DNA of 64,000 nt from UBA7359 sp963976795 (GCA_963976795.1 CAXBLT010000010.1:1-64000); one strand, 5' to 3'. Shown: positions 9,246 to 18,640, counted from the first letter of the stretch. A program made the numbers and translations. The notes: generated from the sequence alone by a model not told the origin.

Positions 9246-10541
9246 TTAGAAGACCTTTATTACAGTGAAACTGGTTTTTGAATCGACTGTTGTAATGCTG
9301 TCACCAAGCTTAAGTAATTGTTTGTCATTGATGGGGGCATTATTTAAAGAGACCTGCGAATTATTTTCGGCCTGTATAGAATAATGTCCATCATACGCTT
9401 GAATTGAAAATTTCGTTTTTGAACTAAGTAAAGTTTCAATTGTGTTATTAGCACAAATGTAGCAATTCTTTTTATTAAGCTTATAAGCAATATTATCAAT
9501 CAAAATATGCGTGATGTTCGTAGTTTGGCGGCTCTCTATATTTGGGCGCGTTAAAGTTTCTGGTGCTTCAATTACCGGTAATTCAGATAAATAATTTGTA
9601 TTTGAATCGGTGTCGAATAGTAATGTTGAATAGATTTTTGCTGATGTAAACGGTGCAAACTCATCTAATACACTGGCACTGGCTAAGCCATCGAGAAAAC
9701 CAGGCAATTCCCCAAAACGGTGGCTCAGCAATAGTTTTTTTGAATCAGCAATGTATTTGTAAATATTGTCATATATTGGAGAAAGCATTTCCAAAATAGC
9801 TTCTCGCGTTATATTTGCGCTATAAGAGTTTCCCTGGTATTCAAGATCTACTTTAGACATTGATGAAGTTGTTAACTTCTTTAAGCACGAGGGAATGTTA
9901 TCAAACAACAATTGTTCAGATTGAGCCTCATGATGTGGATCAAAGCGTGACTGGCTAATAAACTCATTACTGATTAATTTCGCGCACTGTTCATAAATGT
10001 TTGATAGCCCCATTCCGGGCAACACATTTGATGACGTGACTTTGTGTTTGTCGTCAGTTTCAAACAATGTCAGTACAGACTGGTGTAATTGCATATCTAA
10101 ATGAGTATGTTTACCTTTATTTAAGTTTTTGACCGATGCGAGTAACGCGCTATCAATTAGTTGCACCTCTTCATAGTTAGCGGCTTTAAGCAGGCCCAGC
10201 AGCAAGGCTAACTGTTCTTGATTAAAACTTGCAGGAACAGCGACTAGCCATCTTACATGTTCTCCTGCTTGACTATTGATCTCTGCCAATTGCATATAGG
10301 CGAGGTCGGCATTATGACGTATTTGATTTGATGATGATTGAATTGCATCCTGGCTAAAGCGATACCAGTAATCATCATGCATACTGCGTGGATAGATGCG
10401 ATTGAGCTTTGCTGCCGGGGTGCCAAAAGCAATTTGGTCGTCCTTTATGACAGCATAGCCAGGGCTATTTAATAATATCTGCGCATCTTTGCCGACGCGG
10501 ATATTGGTATCATTGAGATCAATAACTGTAAATGGGCTCAT
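9246..10541 (-). CDS. Actin/Hsp70-like ATPase-fold protein with FHA-like C terminus
   Basis: The start was set at 10541 because AAGGT lies just upstream; an in-frame start at 10589 would run into the channel gene. The 432-residue product begins FTVIDLNDTNIRVG, which resembles the phosphate-1 loop of actin/Hsp70/MreB proteins (DLGTTN). LVAVPASFNQEQLALLLG and LIDSALLASVK resemble the Hsp70 pattern in which a conserved Pro and a small-residue loop follow. The last 90 residues (IQAYDGHYSIQAENNSQVSL, then GDSITT) look like a degenerate FHA sandwich. There is no transmembrane helix, so it is probably cytoplasmic. It may be a nucleotide-driven partner of the channel; fold assignment is tentative. 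Confidence 0.65.
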   Translation of the reverse strand: MSPFTVIDLNDTNIRVGKDAQILLNSPGYAVIKDDQIAFGTPAAKLNRIYPRSMHDDYWYRFSQDAIQSSSNQIRHNADLAYMQLAEINSQAGEHVRWLVAVPASFNQEQLALLLGLLKAANYEEVQLIDSALLASVKNLNKGKHTHLDMQLHQSVLTLFETDDKHKVTSSNVLPGMGLSNIYEQCAKLISNEFISQSRFDPHHEAQSEQLLFDNIPSCLKKLTTSSMSKVDLEYQGNSYSANITREAILEMLSPIYDNIYKYIADSKKLLLSHRFGELPGFLDGLASASVLDEFAPFTSAKIYSTLLFDTDSNTNYLSELPVIEAPETLTRPNIESRQTTNITHILIDNIAYKLNKKNCYICANNTIETLLSSKTKFSIQAYDGHYSIQAENNSQVSLNNAPINDKQLLKLGDSITTVDSKTSFTVIKVF

Positions 10542-10551
10542 AACAGTTACC

Positions 10552-11352
10552 TTATAATGCCTTAAGATGGCGTAGTAGCCTGACATCACAATAACGTTGT
10601 GAGTCGAGTACTAATCGTTCTTGTAATAACTGTAATTGATGCATTAGAAACATAATAAAAATGCTAATGATAAGAGCAACAAAGGTTGAATTAAATGCGA
10701 CCCCAAGGCTTAATGTTACACCTAGTATGTCACCTTCAACGGCTTTGTGTGCCTGACCAAGCGCTTCACCAATACCGCGGACGGTGCCAATAAAACCGAT
10801 AGAAGGTATGGCCCAGATGATATAGCGTACCATTGAGAGTTCTGAATCAAGCCGTTCTGATTCATGTTCACAAATGTCTTTTATAGTAGTAGCAACGTCT
10901 TGAATATTTCTAGTTGATCCAAAACGCTGTAGACCAGAGAGTAATGCTCTGGGTAATAGATATTCGCGTTCGTTTTCATCGAGGTTTTGTATTGGCCTTG
11001 AATATTCGCGAGTATCTTCAGGTAACAGACTTGTCCCCGGGCTTATATTGATTAAGGTTTGCGACAATAATGCACGTTCTTTTAGAATTGCTTTAGCCTT
11101 TAGCCCCATAATTGCAAACACCCATAATGCCAGAATAAAACAAGCCTCCTGTTCAAAGTCTTTCAGTACGATGAAAATTGAACGTTCAATTTCTACAGGT
11201 TCTCCTGCCGTTTGCTGAGCAGCTTGTTGTTCTAGGATGGCATCAGCATTCGGACGAATAACGGTAACGTAGATGGTGTGTACAACAATTAATGATAAAA
11301 ATAATGCAATCAATTGATAGAGGAAGTCAGATAATGGATTGTGTTTATTCAT
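10552..11352 (-). CDS. MotA/TolQ/ExbB-family proton channel protein
   Basis: A 266-residue inner-membrane protein with four predicted helices: about 12-32, 70-90, 170-190 and 215-240. The signature IPSIGFIGTVRGIGEALGQA, followed by LGVTLSLGVAFNSTFVAL, matches the conserved two-helix core of MotA/TolQ/ExbB. A cytoplasmic segment lies between helices 2 and 3. It is the only channel-type protein in the cluster. Its natural partners would be the two single-helix VWA proteins (7147-9241), which carry the Asp that MotB, TolR and ExbD use. Its stop lies 10 nt before the next gene's ATG. Confidence 0.88.
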   Translation of the reverse strand: MNKHNPLSDFLYQLIALFLSLIVVHTIYVTVIRPNADAILEQQAAQQTAGEPVEIERSIFIVLKDFEQEACFILALWVFAIMGLKAKAILKERALLSQTLINISPGTSLLPEDTREYSRPIQNLDENEREYLLPRALLSGLQRFGSTRNIQDVATTIKDICEHESERLDSELSMVRYIIWAIPSIGFIGTVRGIGEALGQAHKAVEGDILGVTLSLGVAFNSTFVALIISIFIMFLMHQLQLLQERLVLDSQRYCDVRLLRHLKAL

Positions 11353-11366
11353 AATGTTTTGATCTT

Positions 11367-11582
11367 CTATATATCTACTGGAAAGGCAGTGGGAACATCT
11401 TGAGATAAATTTTCAGTGGGGTCGAATGAGTCTGGTGTTTCGAACGTTGAAGCTGGAGGGGTGCTTTTTTCTGTTTCTGCTTGTTGATTATTATTAGTAG
11501 TCACCGTGGTTTTATCACCTTCAGTCTCGGCGATAGCTAAGGACATGAAACACAAGGAAATTATAAATAAGAGTTTATGCAT
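11367..11582 (-). CDS. Small exported protein of the envelope cluster
   Basis: A 71-residue ORF starting at ATG 11582: signal peptide MHKLLFIISLCFMSLAIAE followed by a low-complexity Thr/Asn/Glu/Pro-rich tail. A longer frame upstream of 11582 only shadows the PEGA gene. It sits 14 nt from each neighbour in the cluster. There is no known family; the disordered tail suggests a linker or substrate-like role. Confidence 0.6.
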   Translation of the reverse strand: MHKLLFIISLCFMSLAIAETEGDKTTVTTNNNQQAETEKSTPPASTFETPDSFDPTENLSQDVPTAFPVDI

Positions 11583-11595
11583 GTTTTCAATTGTT

Positions 11596-13635
11596 CTATT
11601 CAAGATATCGAGCAACTCTAAAACCAACGTCTTCGCGCGGCTTGTCAGTGTAATCCCTAAAAGATAATCGTAATTCAGTAATAGTACCATGTGCCCACGA
11701 TGCGCCACGGATAACATGAAACTCACCACGTTCAGGCCCGAGTGGGTCGACATGCGTTTTATTGCTGCTTGCCTGCACAGAATAATAGTCGTGCACCCAT
11801 TCTGCAATATTACCACCCATGTCATACAGTCCTTTATGATTAGGGGCGAAGCTGCCTATGGGAGCCGCGACAGCAAAACCATCATTATAAGTAGCGATGG
11901 TCTTGCCTAAGAATCCGGCGGCATTACTATCTGCATAGTTGCCACTCTTTTTGGGAGGTGGCATTTTGTCACCCCAGGGAAATTTTAAAAGCTCAGTCTT
12001 GTTGACTGCTCTGGCTGCCCAGGCCCATTCAGCCTCCGTGGGCAAGCGATAACCATCACTAGTAGAGTTGATGCCATCGATTTTATTGTTTGATATTTTG
12101 TAAAAGGGGGGTAAAGATTCTTGTTGACTCAACCAGTTACAATACATGGCTGCATCATCCCAACTTATATTTGAAACAGGGAGGTTGCCGCTATTCAGAC
12201 TGTGGCCTTGCAAAGAGCCTGAGTTGTGAGAATTTTTGAATAAGCGAAATTCGTCATTCGTGACTTCGTTGATGCCAAGATAGAAAGCGCGTTTCAAATC
12301 GATATTTTGTTCTGTTTCATTAGAACGACGACCTGGCTCACGACGCGATGCGCCCATGGTAAAAGAATGAGGATAAAATAATTTAAGTTTTTGTCCTGCT
12401 TTACTGGTGATGATGGGTTTTATGTTTTCAAGTTTTTGTTGCTGTAGCGACTTTAATGTCACGTTAATATTTTGCGCAATACCGGAAATTGGAGTAATGG
12501 TCGTGTTGTGATCTACATAGCCTTCTTTGCGTATCATTATGTTTTGTTGCGTAGTCGGCAGTGAGATTGTTGAACCAGATAATTCAACGCGTTTATTATT
12601 AATGTAAACCTTGGCGTCTGTAGGCTTAAGACTAAACATAACATCAACAAGTTCTGAGGACATGGGTATGTTTAGTTTTCTGCTTTGCCCCGCGCTAACC
12701 TTTACACTGCGGGTTGTTGCTAAAAAACCTTGTTTATAGAGTCGAACAGTGGCGGTTTCCCCTGGGGTTATGGCTGTTTCCAGTGGCGTTTTGCCAACAT
12801 AGTTGCCATCTACAGTTACATTAGCTGCGGCTGGAACAGATTCAACAAACAGAGTTGCATCAGCCGGCTTAAGTTGTATATCGGTAAAGGCTGCATCTTC
12901 ATTGGCAATAACCGTAATATTTTTTTGCCAGTCTTTAAAACCGGGTTTCTTGACCCTGATAGCATACTTTCCTTCGACCAGTTCTATTGACGCTGGTGTG
13001 TTTGCTGCACTTTCATCATCGATGAGTATTTTCGCGCCTTCGGGGACTGAAGCAAACTCGATCTTTGCCCAAGCGGGTACAAGTTCGACACTCAACTCTT
13101 GTGTTTTGTCTTTACCTTCGATCTCTATATCTTCTGTGTAAGGAAAGTAACGTTCAGCTTCAATTACTATTCGATGTGTGCCTGCGGAAATATTTTCGAG
13201 TGTAACCGGAGCATTCCCTTGTTCAACGTTATCGACAAAAACTTTTGCTTGATCGACCTTAGTGACGTCCACTTTCAGGTGACCGGGCAGAGGGAGTAGG
13301 GTATAGGTGAACTCCTGATTTTGTTTTGCGCCTACTTGTAAGGTTTCTTCAATCATATGAAAACCTTCTGCGTGTATTTCTATTTCATAGTCGTCTTCTC
13401 GTATTAGATAACGCTCTACCAATGCCAGTTTTAATAATGCATGAATTGTGACGTCAGCATCGGCGGGAATGGTCGTTATATGGACCGATTTGCTACTAAA
13501 TAAAAACCAGGTCGAGAATGCAAGAACGGTGAATAGAAAAAAAAAGGTGAGCTTTAAGATTAAAGAATGCGATTTTACTTTGGTCAGTTGCTGAGGTTTA
13601 GCCGGTTCAAAGTTGACAGGTTCAATATGTGCCAT
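11596..13635 (-). CDS. Membrane-anchored PEGA-repeat protein with SUMF1/FGE-like domain
   Basis: A 679-residue protein. A cytoplasmic N terminus is followed by one helix (about 27-48), then about five PEGA-type beta modules (for example KVFVDNVEQGNAPVTLENIS, and VTVDGNYVGKTPLETAITPG) and a C-terminal sulfatase-modifying-factor fold from about 430. The latter shows the classic landmarks NEVTNDEF, SWDDAAMYCNWL, YRLPTEAEWAWAAR, FPWGD, GLYDMGGNIAEWV and VGFRVAR. Many such domains bind protein or act as scaffolds rather than make formylglycine; activity here is not shown. The PEGA repeats suggest peptidoglycan- or envelope-facing binding. Confidence 0.88.
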   Translation of the reverse strand: MAHIEPVNFEPAKPQQLTKVKSHSLILKLTFFFLFTVLAFSTWFLFSSKSVHITTIPADADVTIHALLKLALVERYLIREDDYEIEIHAEGFHMIEETLQVGAKQNQEFTYTLLPLPGHLKVDVTKVDQAKVFVDNVEQGNAPVTLENISAGTHRIVIEAERYFPYTEDIEIEGKDKTQELSVELVPAWAKIEFASVPEGAKILIDDESAANTPASIELVEGKYAIRVKKPGFKDWQKNITVIANEDAAFTDIQLKPADATLFVESVPAAANVTVDGNYVGKTPLETAITPGETATVRLYKQGFLATTRSVKVSAGQSRKLNIPMSSELVDVMFSLKPTDAKVYINNKRVELSGSTISLPTTQQNIMIRKEGYVDHNTTITPISGIAQNINVTLKSLQQQKLENIKPIITSKAGQKLKLFYPHSFTMGASRREPGRRSNETEQNIDLKRAFYLGINEVTNDEFRLFKNSHNSGSLQGHSLNSGNLPVSNISWDDAAMYCNWLSQQESLPPFYKISNNKIDGINSTSDGYRLPTEAEWAWAARAVNKTELLKFPWGDKMPPPKKSGNYADSNAAGFLGKTIATYNDGFAVAAPIGSFAPNHKGLYDMGGNIAEWVHDYYSVQASSNKTHVDPLGPERGEFHVIRGASWAHGTITELRLSFRDYTDKPREDVGFRVARYLE

Positions 13636-13644
13636 AGTAGTAAA

Positions 13645-15210
13645 TCAGTTTATCTTTTCTTTTGTAGCAATATGTATCGCCTGATTGCTGGTATCTTGTG
13701 AAACTAAAAACTCAATTCGCACATCACGATAACCATCACGTTTGCCGATTGCAATATACTTACCGGGACGCAAGCTCAGTTCTTTTGCTTCAAACATTCC
13801 CAATTTACCAACCTTATACACGATCACCTCGGTTAAATTATCTGACTGAAGTTTTATCCTTACAGGTGTCGCGCTTATTTGTATTAACTTATCAAGTTCA
13901 GCTAGTTGATTGGTCAGCACAGGTCCCGGGTTATCAAGCTGGCGGACTTGATTGTAATAAGCAGTCGTCTCGGCGTGTATCGTTTTATCACTGAGTCGTT
14001 CCGGATGAGATAATATCTGTTCCAACCGCTGATTGATGCCCAACTGGTATTGAGCTCGTTGTTTTCCTTTCTGTGCTTCGGCAAGGTTCTTTTCTAGCTT
14101 CAACGCACTATCATAAAGATCAATAGCTGTTTGCCATAACTCATTTTTTTCGTTTACAGAAGCCTGTTTCAAGGTCTTTTCTATTTCAACAGTTGTCGCT
14201 TGATGTTGAGTTTGTTGTATGGCTGTTTTTGCAGCAGATGAGTCAGGACGGATTACTAAGGCCTTATTAAATTGAGTTAATGCGGCAGTATAATTATGCT
14301 TATCCAAAGCGGCATATCCTGCTGACATAAAAGCATTAAATTGTTTGTTCGCTAATAAATGGTTGGTCTCTTGTAATTTTTGTTGGGCCAGCTTGGTATC
14401 AGGATCGAGATCAAGCGCAGATTGATACGCTGTTTTTGCCTCAGTTAAACGCCCTTCGTTGAATGCCTCGTTTCCCCGTTCGATATTAGCAAACACATTG
14501 TCCAATTTTTGTGCGCGCTCAAGGCCTTTTTCAGCTTGTTGTGATTCATCGGTGAATAAAGATGCCGTCTTAAAGGCAGTGAGTGCTAATACAGAATCAC
14601 CTGCATCGAGGGCATTTAATCCACTTTCAATATTATCGGCATAGGTAATTTCAATTTTATCAGTTAGTGAATTAAAAATAGTTAATGCTTTTTGATATTC
14701 TTGGTTAGCCTCTGCAAATTGTTGTTGGTTGTATAACGAGTCACCACTAGTAGCGTGATTTAAGCCCGTTACATATTCTTTGCCAGCCCAGACTTGGGCA
14801 TTGTTTTCTTCGAGATTTTTTTGTTTTTCTAATATTTCTTGCAGATAGGTTTGCGCCTCTTTCCTAAATGCCATATTCCGGGCTTGCTCTTCTGCTGGTA
14901 ATTGCTCGACAACGGATTCCCCTGTAGAGGAAGGTGTTGTTGACTCAGGTGAGCTTGTTACTGATGATTTTGATGTCGTGCCAACGGTAGTGTGGTTAGT
15001 AGATTCTGTAGTTTTATTGCTTTCTACCCAGCCAGGTAGAAAGAAAACGACAATAATGAGGCCAACGAACATGACGGCAAGCCCAAGTGCTACATTGAGT
15101 GTTTTAATACTCATGCCATTCGTGCTAATTGACGCAGTTGTATTTTCAGAAGTACGATCAAATGGTGCTGGTTTTATTGTCTTAAAGCCATCGTTTAAAT
15201 CGTTATTCAT
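13645..15210 (-). CDS. Single-pass membrane TPR protein with PEGA-like C terminus
   Basis: A 521-residue protein. A cytoplasmic tail of about 35 residues is followed by a helix (about 36-56), a Ser/Thr-rich linker and about seven TPR-like helical pairs (LFNQALVIRPDSSAAKTAI-type repeats near 150-390). The C terminus (LRPGKYIAIGKRDGYRDVRI) resembles a PEGA module, matching its neighbour. It lies 9 nt before the PEGA/SUMF gene. It probably scaffolds the periplasmic part of the assembly. Confidence 0.82.
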   Translation of the reverse strand: MNNDLNDGFKTIKPAPFDRTSENTTASISTNGMSIKTLNVALGLAVMFVGLIIVVFFLPGWVESNKTTESTNHTTVGTTSKSSVTSSPESTTPSSTGESVVEQLPAEEQARNMAFRKEAQTYLQEILEKQKNLEENNAQVWAGKEYVTGLNHATSGDSLYNQQQFAEANQEYQKALTIFNSLTDKIEITYADNIESGLNALDAGDSVLALTAFKTASLFTDESQQAEKGLERAQKLDNVFANIERGNEAFNEGRLTEAKTAYQSALDLDPDTKLAQQKLQETNHLLANKQFNAFMSAGYAALDKHNYTAALTQFNKALVIRPDSSAAKTAIQQTQHQATTVEIEKTLKQASVNEKNELWQTAIDLYDSALKLEKNLAEAQKGKQRAQYQLGINQRLEQILSHPERLSDKTIHAETTAYYNQVRQLDNPGPVLTNQLAELDKLIQISATPVRIKLQSDNLTEVIVYKVGKLGMFEAKELSLRPGKYIAIGKRDGYRDVRIEFLVSQDTSNQAIHIATKEKIN

Positions 15211-15232
15211 GGTAATGCATTAGGTTAAGTTA

Positions 15233-16402
15233 TTAAATAGCGCCGGTTTCAGTTCTATATATCTCACGCAGTACTTCTTGCCATTGGGCATATTGGTCAT
15301 TGACTGAGCCAGTTAGTGTGACCGTGCGTTCTTCGAGGTTTACTGTATGCGGTTCTATCTCTGCATCTAGTGAAGCAGAAATTTCTTGTAATGCCTCAAC
15401 ATGAATCTTCGCTTCTTCGCGTTTATTCATGCCGCTGACCACAGCCGCACCCCCCCCAATAATGCCAACTTGTCCGGCAGTACGAGAAATTGAAGAACTA
15501 CTTCCTTGGGCAAGAATGCCGGCTAAAACGGCTAAAACACCACCAACCAGACGTGTCGTTGCTTGCGAGTTTACTTCACGCAGGGCTTCGCCCTCCTCGT
15601 AATAAGCACGGCGCCATTCAAGATAAGGTTCTTCCATTTGGCGGTTAAAGTTTGCGTAGTAATCTTGCAGAGTATCTACAAATAAATGATCCCGTTCGCG
15701 TATGGTTTGTATACGTTGTAACAACGGATCATTTTTCGCTGGTAAGTGTTTGACGGTTAAACGGCCTTTGTTGTCTGTGTCGATGTAATCGCTGAAGGCC
15801 TCGGGTGAGAAACGTTTGGCAAATTGTAGCTGTGAAATAGTCCTGATGCTTGTGATTCTTTCTGCCCCCAGGTTTTTGTAATACCGCAACATATCATTGG
15901 CAATTTCATCATATAGATTCTGGAAAGGTTCGCTATTGTTCGAGTTTTTATCGTAAGCGTATTTGCTGACTTCTTGCTTATATCGTTTGCTATACCATTG
16001 ATTATTACTTGCGTCGCTGACTGTGATATCAAGTTCAAGTGTGGCGCCATCAGATTTTAATATCTTGCCATCGACCCAGACATCCATTTCACTCTGTTTG
16101 TTGGGGATGACGCGCACCACGCCCCAGTTGCCGCTACCCTGAATTGTTTCCATGAGTTTAAACGGTATGTAATTTGCCTCAGCCTCAAGAATTTTGGTGT
16201 AGCCATTGATTTCTTCAGTTTTATTATCTGTTATATCAGGGTCAAAAATATTAACGCCCACATCAAGCAATAATGCTTCCGGGATTGTTGTCCCTGTAAT
16301 AAGTACGGGCTTTGATTGTGCCGATCTGACCGTGGTGGTATTACATGCAGCTAACGATAAGAATATGCTGACTACGAGTAGTATATTGTTAATTTTATGC
16401 AT
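15233..16402 (-). CDS. Putative lipoprotein with glycine-rich hydrophobic segment
   Basis: A 389-residue predicted lipoprotein: lipobox LSLAAC, Cys near 20. A central mixed alpha/beta region (GWVDGKILK-type) precedes a long predicted helix (FRRQMEEPYLEWRRAYYEEG type) and a strongly hydrophobic glycine-rich stretch (VGGVLAVLAGILAQG, near 290) which may insert in a membrane. A final beta region ends TVTLTGSVNDQYAQW, like a BON/secretin-adjacent module. I do not recognise the whole. It is the second gene of the cluster. Confidence 0.72.
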   Translation of the reverse strand: MHKINNILLVVSIFLSLAACNTTTVRSAQSKPVLITGTTIPEALLLDVGVNIFDPDITDNKTEEINGYTKILEAEANYIPFKLMETIQGSGNWGVVRVIPNKQSEMDVWVDGKILKSDGATLELDITVSDASNNQWYSKRYKQEVSKYAYDKNSNNSEPFQNLYDEIANDMLRYYKNLGAERITSIRTISQLQFAKRFSPEAFSDYIDTDNKGRLTVKHLPAKNDPLLQRIQTIRERDHLFVDTLQDYYANFNRQMEEPYLEWRRAYYEEGEALREVNSQATTRLVGGVLAVLAGILAQGSSSSISRTAGQVGIIGGGAAVVSGMNKREEAKIHVEALQEISASLDAEIEPHTVNLEERTVTLTGSVNDQYAQWQEVLREIYRTETGAI

Positions 16403-16416
16403 GTCTTTTACCTGTG

Positions 16417-17082
16417 TTAAATACCACTTTTATATTTTCTATACTCGTCCCAAAGTTTTTCTCTGAGCACAGGGTCTTTCTCTTTTTGTGCCGCTTCACG
16501 CAGTTGCCTTGCTATAACATCGTCACCCTTACTGTTTATTAAATCAGGTGGCGTATTTATATTTGTGTTAGTGCTGGGGTAAGAGCTCTGACCGGTTGCT
16601 TGTTGAGTGTCATTGTTTTCATTTTCTGTGCCAGAGTTACTTGTAGGAGTATCATCGAAGCCATCGAGGCCTTCAAAGCCATCTAAACCTCCTCCAGCAG
16701 TACCCGCGCTGCTATTATTCTGAGGATCACCTTGCTCCTTCTGTTTCTCGCTCAGGAATTCACGTTCTCGAAGTAATAGCCCATCAAAGTCTGCAAAGCG
16801 TTCGTCGAGTTGCTGATCAAGTTGTTGAATTTGCTCTTCGCTGGTTAAACTTACAGAGGCATTAGCACTTGTAGTTTCTTTTGGTGCGCTGTGATTTTGT
16901 TCGGATTTGATATTACTGGAATTCTGAGAGGATACATCTTGAGCAGTGGAATCGGCTGTGTTTGGGTCCGTATGTTCCGTTTCTGGAACAGGGGGTTCAT
17001 CCGGGGTTGTTGGGATCGTTTTACACGCTGTTAAGAAAAAAACAGTAGTAATAAAAAAAGTAGTTTTTATAGAACGTATCAT
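16417..17082 (-). CDS. Putative lipoprotein, low complexity, first gene of envelope cluster
   Basis: A 221-residue predicted lipoprotein (lipobox FFLTAC, Cys near 20). The mature part is Pro/Thr/Asn-rich and disordered, with repeats GFEGLDGFDD and an acidic C-terminal end that has RQLREAAQKEKDPVLREKLW, a probable helix. No catalytic or binding motif is evident. It heads the eleven-gene minus-strand run, so the cluster promoter should lie in 17083-17270. Confidence 0.7.
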   Translation of the reverse strand: MIRSIKTTFFITTVFFLTACKTIPTTPDEPPVPETEHTDPNTADSTAQDVSSQNSSNIKSEQNHSAPKETTSANASVSLTSEEQIQQLDQQLDERFADFDGLLLREREFLSEKQKEQGDPQNNSSAGTAGGGLDGFEGLDGFDDTPTSNSGTENENNDTQQATGQSSYPSTNTNINTPPDLINSKGDDVIARQLREAAQKEKDPVLREKLWDEYRKYKSGI

Positions 17083-17131
17083 CTGGCAATAACGTGTTAT
17101 TAATAGTTATGAACCCATACACCGGTTTGAA

Positions 17132-17164
17132 TATGACATAGGAGCTTTTGCCTATTATGACATA
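17132..17164. promoter_or_regulatory. Direct repeat upstream of envelope cluster
   Basis: The 9-mer TATGACATA occurs at 17132-17140 and again at 17156-17164, 24 nt apart start to start, in the gap upstream of the eleven-gene cluster. The spacing (about two and a quarter helical turns) suits a dimeric regulator, but no regulator is identified. A -35/-10 pair cannot be assigned with confidence. Confidence 0.25.
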
Positions 17165-17270
17165 ATGAACAACGACTTGTTCCATTCCCTGCACTGTTAG
17201 GTTGGTGATTCTAAGGAATAGTGTGATGGTTTTGTTAGTTTCGAATATATAGGCATATTTGAAATAAAGC

Positions 17271-17861
17271 CTAGTAAATTACAAGTTGTCTTACTACCTC
17301 TGTATGTGCCAATACCTCACTTATTTCAGTACTGATTGAAGCCTTTGTTTTTTCATTTAAAGTCGGGTCATCGCGAGTTAAGACGATAACTGTTGCTGGA
17401 TGTACGAATAAGTCTTTTGTGTGATAACACTCTCCAGGTGCTTTAGGAAGTACTCCATCATGGTGATAGTCTTTTTCCAGACTGGCGTGAGAAATTTCTT
17501 GCAAGTTGTCCTTTAGTATTAATGTTTTGGCTAAATATTCATTACATTGTGGCAAACGATATTGCGCACTACTAATGACATTCTCAGATAATGCCAATAA
17601 CGCTTCTGCTTGCTTGCTGATATCTATAGCGTTGCTTGAGCCGTTATCTAGATTCATGATTAGCTTTTTAGCTGCTATTTCGTAGTCGGCCAATAAGCCT
17701 GCAGTAATCGAGAGGCGTTGTTGTGCTTCCTCGCCTGTCACTTCAACACGATCAACATTTTCAATCTCTTTTTCATTCATCGTGCCACTGGCATAACTGA
17801 GTTGAGCTGATCCTCCCATTATTAAGAGGCAGGCAAAAAAACTAGGTTTACTAAAATTCAT
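17271..17861 (-). CDS. Exported protein of unknown function
   Basis: A 196-residue protein with a signal peptide (FFACLLIMGGSAQLSYA). The body is mostly predicted helical with short polar loops. Two central cysteines (QCNEYLAK and GECYHTKD) may form a disulfide. I recognise no family. It is on the same strand as the envelope cluster but lies 188 nt beyond its first gene, so it is probably transcribed separately. Confidence 0.6.
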   Translation of the reverse strand: MNFSKPSFFACLLIMGGSAQLSYASGTMNEKEIENVDRVEVTGEEAQQRLSITAGLLADYEIAAKKLIMNLDNGSSNAIDISKQAEALLALSENVISSAQYRLPQCNEYLAKTLILKDNLQEISHASLEKDYHHDGVLPKAPGECYHTKDLFVHPATVIVLTRDDPTLNEKTKASISTEISEVLAHTEVVRQLVIY

Positions 17862-17972
17862 GTGTGATCCAAGATAGAAATATCATATTAATGATAACCA
17901 TTCGCATTAAAAAACAAAAGGAATATTAACTAATTTTGGCCAATCAGCGCTATTTGTAGATTAATTCCTGGA

Positions 17973-18539
17973 TTAGAAGGGGTTCCAGGTCTTCTTGCGG
18001 GTGTATTTCATATAGCCGACATTAACCCCGGCTCTTAAGCCCGCACCCAACCTAAGTGGTGCGAGGATGATGTTATCGGACTGATGGTAATTAGCACTGA
18101 TACCGCCGACAAAATACAGGCTGCCGTCGATCGCAGGGAAACGTTGAAATAAAGCAGCTGTATTCGGGAGATGATAGACGAGTACATATACCTTCGATGC
18201 ATTTGCGCCGGCATCAAAGCCGATAGACGGGCCAGTCCAATGAACGGTTGTTTTGGTATTATTTTTCATAGAAAGGACGCCACTGCCATATCGTGCTCCG
18301 ATTCCAATTGCGCCACTGGCTTCGTCTCCTTTTATAATGGCATTCGGTTGTCCATGCTCTTTGAAGATTTTCTCTATTACTTCACCCAAACCTTCAGCTC
18401 CTTCACCGAAGAAGTCTGCTGCATCGTCAATAACTGTATCTTTTTCGTAGTTATCACCTTCAGCAAAAAGAGGTGTAGATATAAAAATAATGAAAATGCT
18501 GCTTAGAAGGAGTATGCGTTTGATCATGATATGTCTCAT
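17973..18539 (-). CDS. DUF1134 (EipA-like) envelope protein
   Basis: A 188-residue exported protein with a signal peptide (residues about 5-27). It shows the DUF1134 pattern: GQPNAIIKGDEASGAIGIGA, GSGVLSMKN and WTGPSIGFDAGANASKVYVL, then YFVGGISANYH and LRLGAGLRAGVNVGYM. In Brucella the family member EipA supports cell-envelope integrity (established for that family). The start could be 18539 or ATG 18527 four codons later; neither has a strong ribosome site. Confidence 0.85.
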   Translation of the reverse strand: MRHIMIKRILLLSSIFIIFISTPLFAEGDNYEKDTVIDDAADFFGEGAEGLGEVIEKIFKEHGQPNAIIKGDEASGAIGIGARYGSGVLSMKNNTKTTVHWTGPSIGFDAGANASKVYVLVYHLPNTAALFQRFPAIDGSLYFVGGISANYHQSDNIILAPLRLGAGLRAGVNVGYMKYTRKKTWNPF

Positions 18540-18640
18540 CAGCTAAGAATTTATAGTCCGAGTATAAGCTTAAATAAAAGCTGGTTAAAACATTTATGCT
18601 TTGACTGTGATGTTATTCACAGGATGGATATTTTATTATC

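Noticed and set aside
11583..11825. N-terminal extension of the small exported protein
   Set aside because: It lies wholly antisense-frame over the PEGA/SUMF gene end. The signal peptide begins at 11582, so the shorter form is used.
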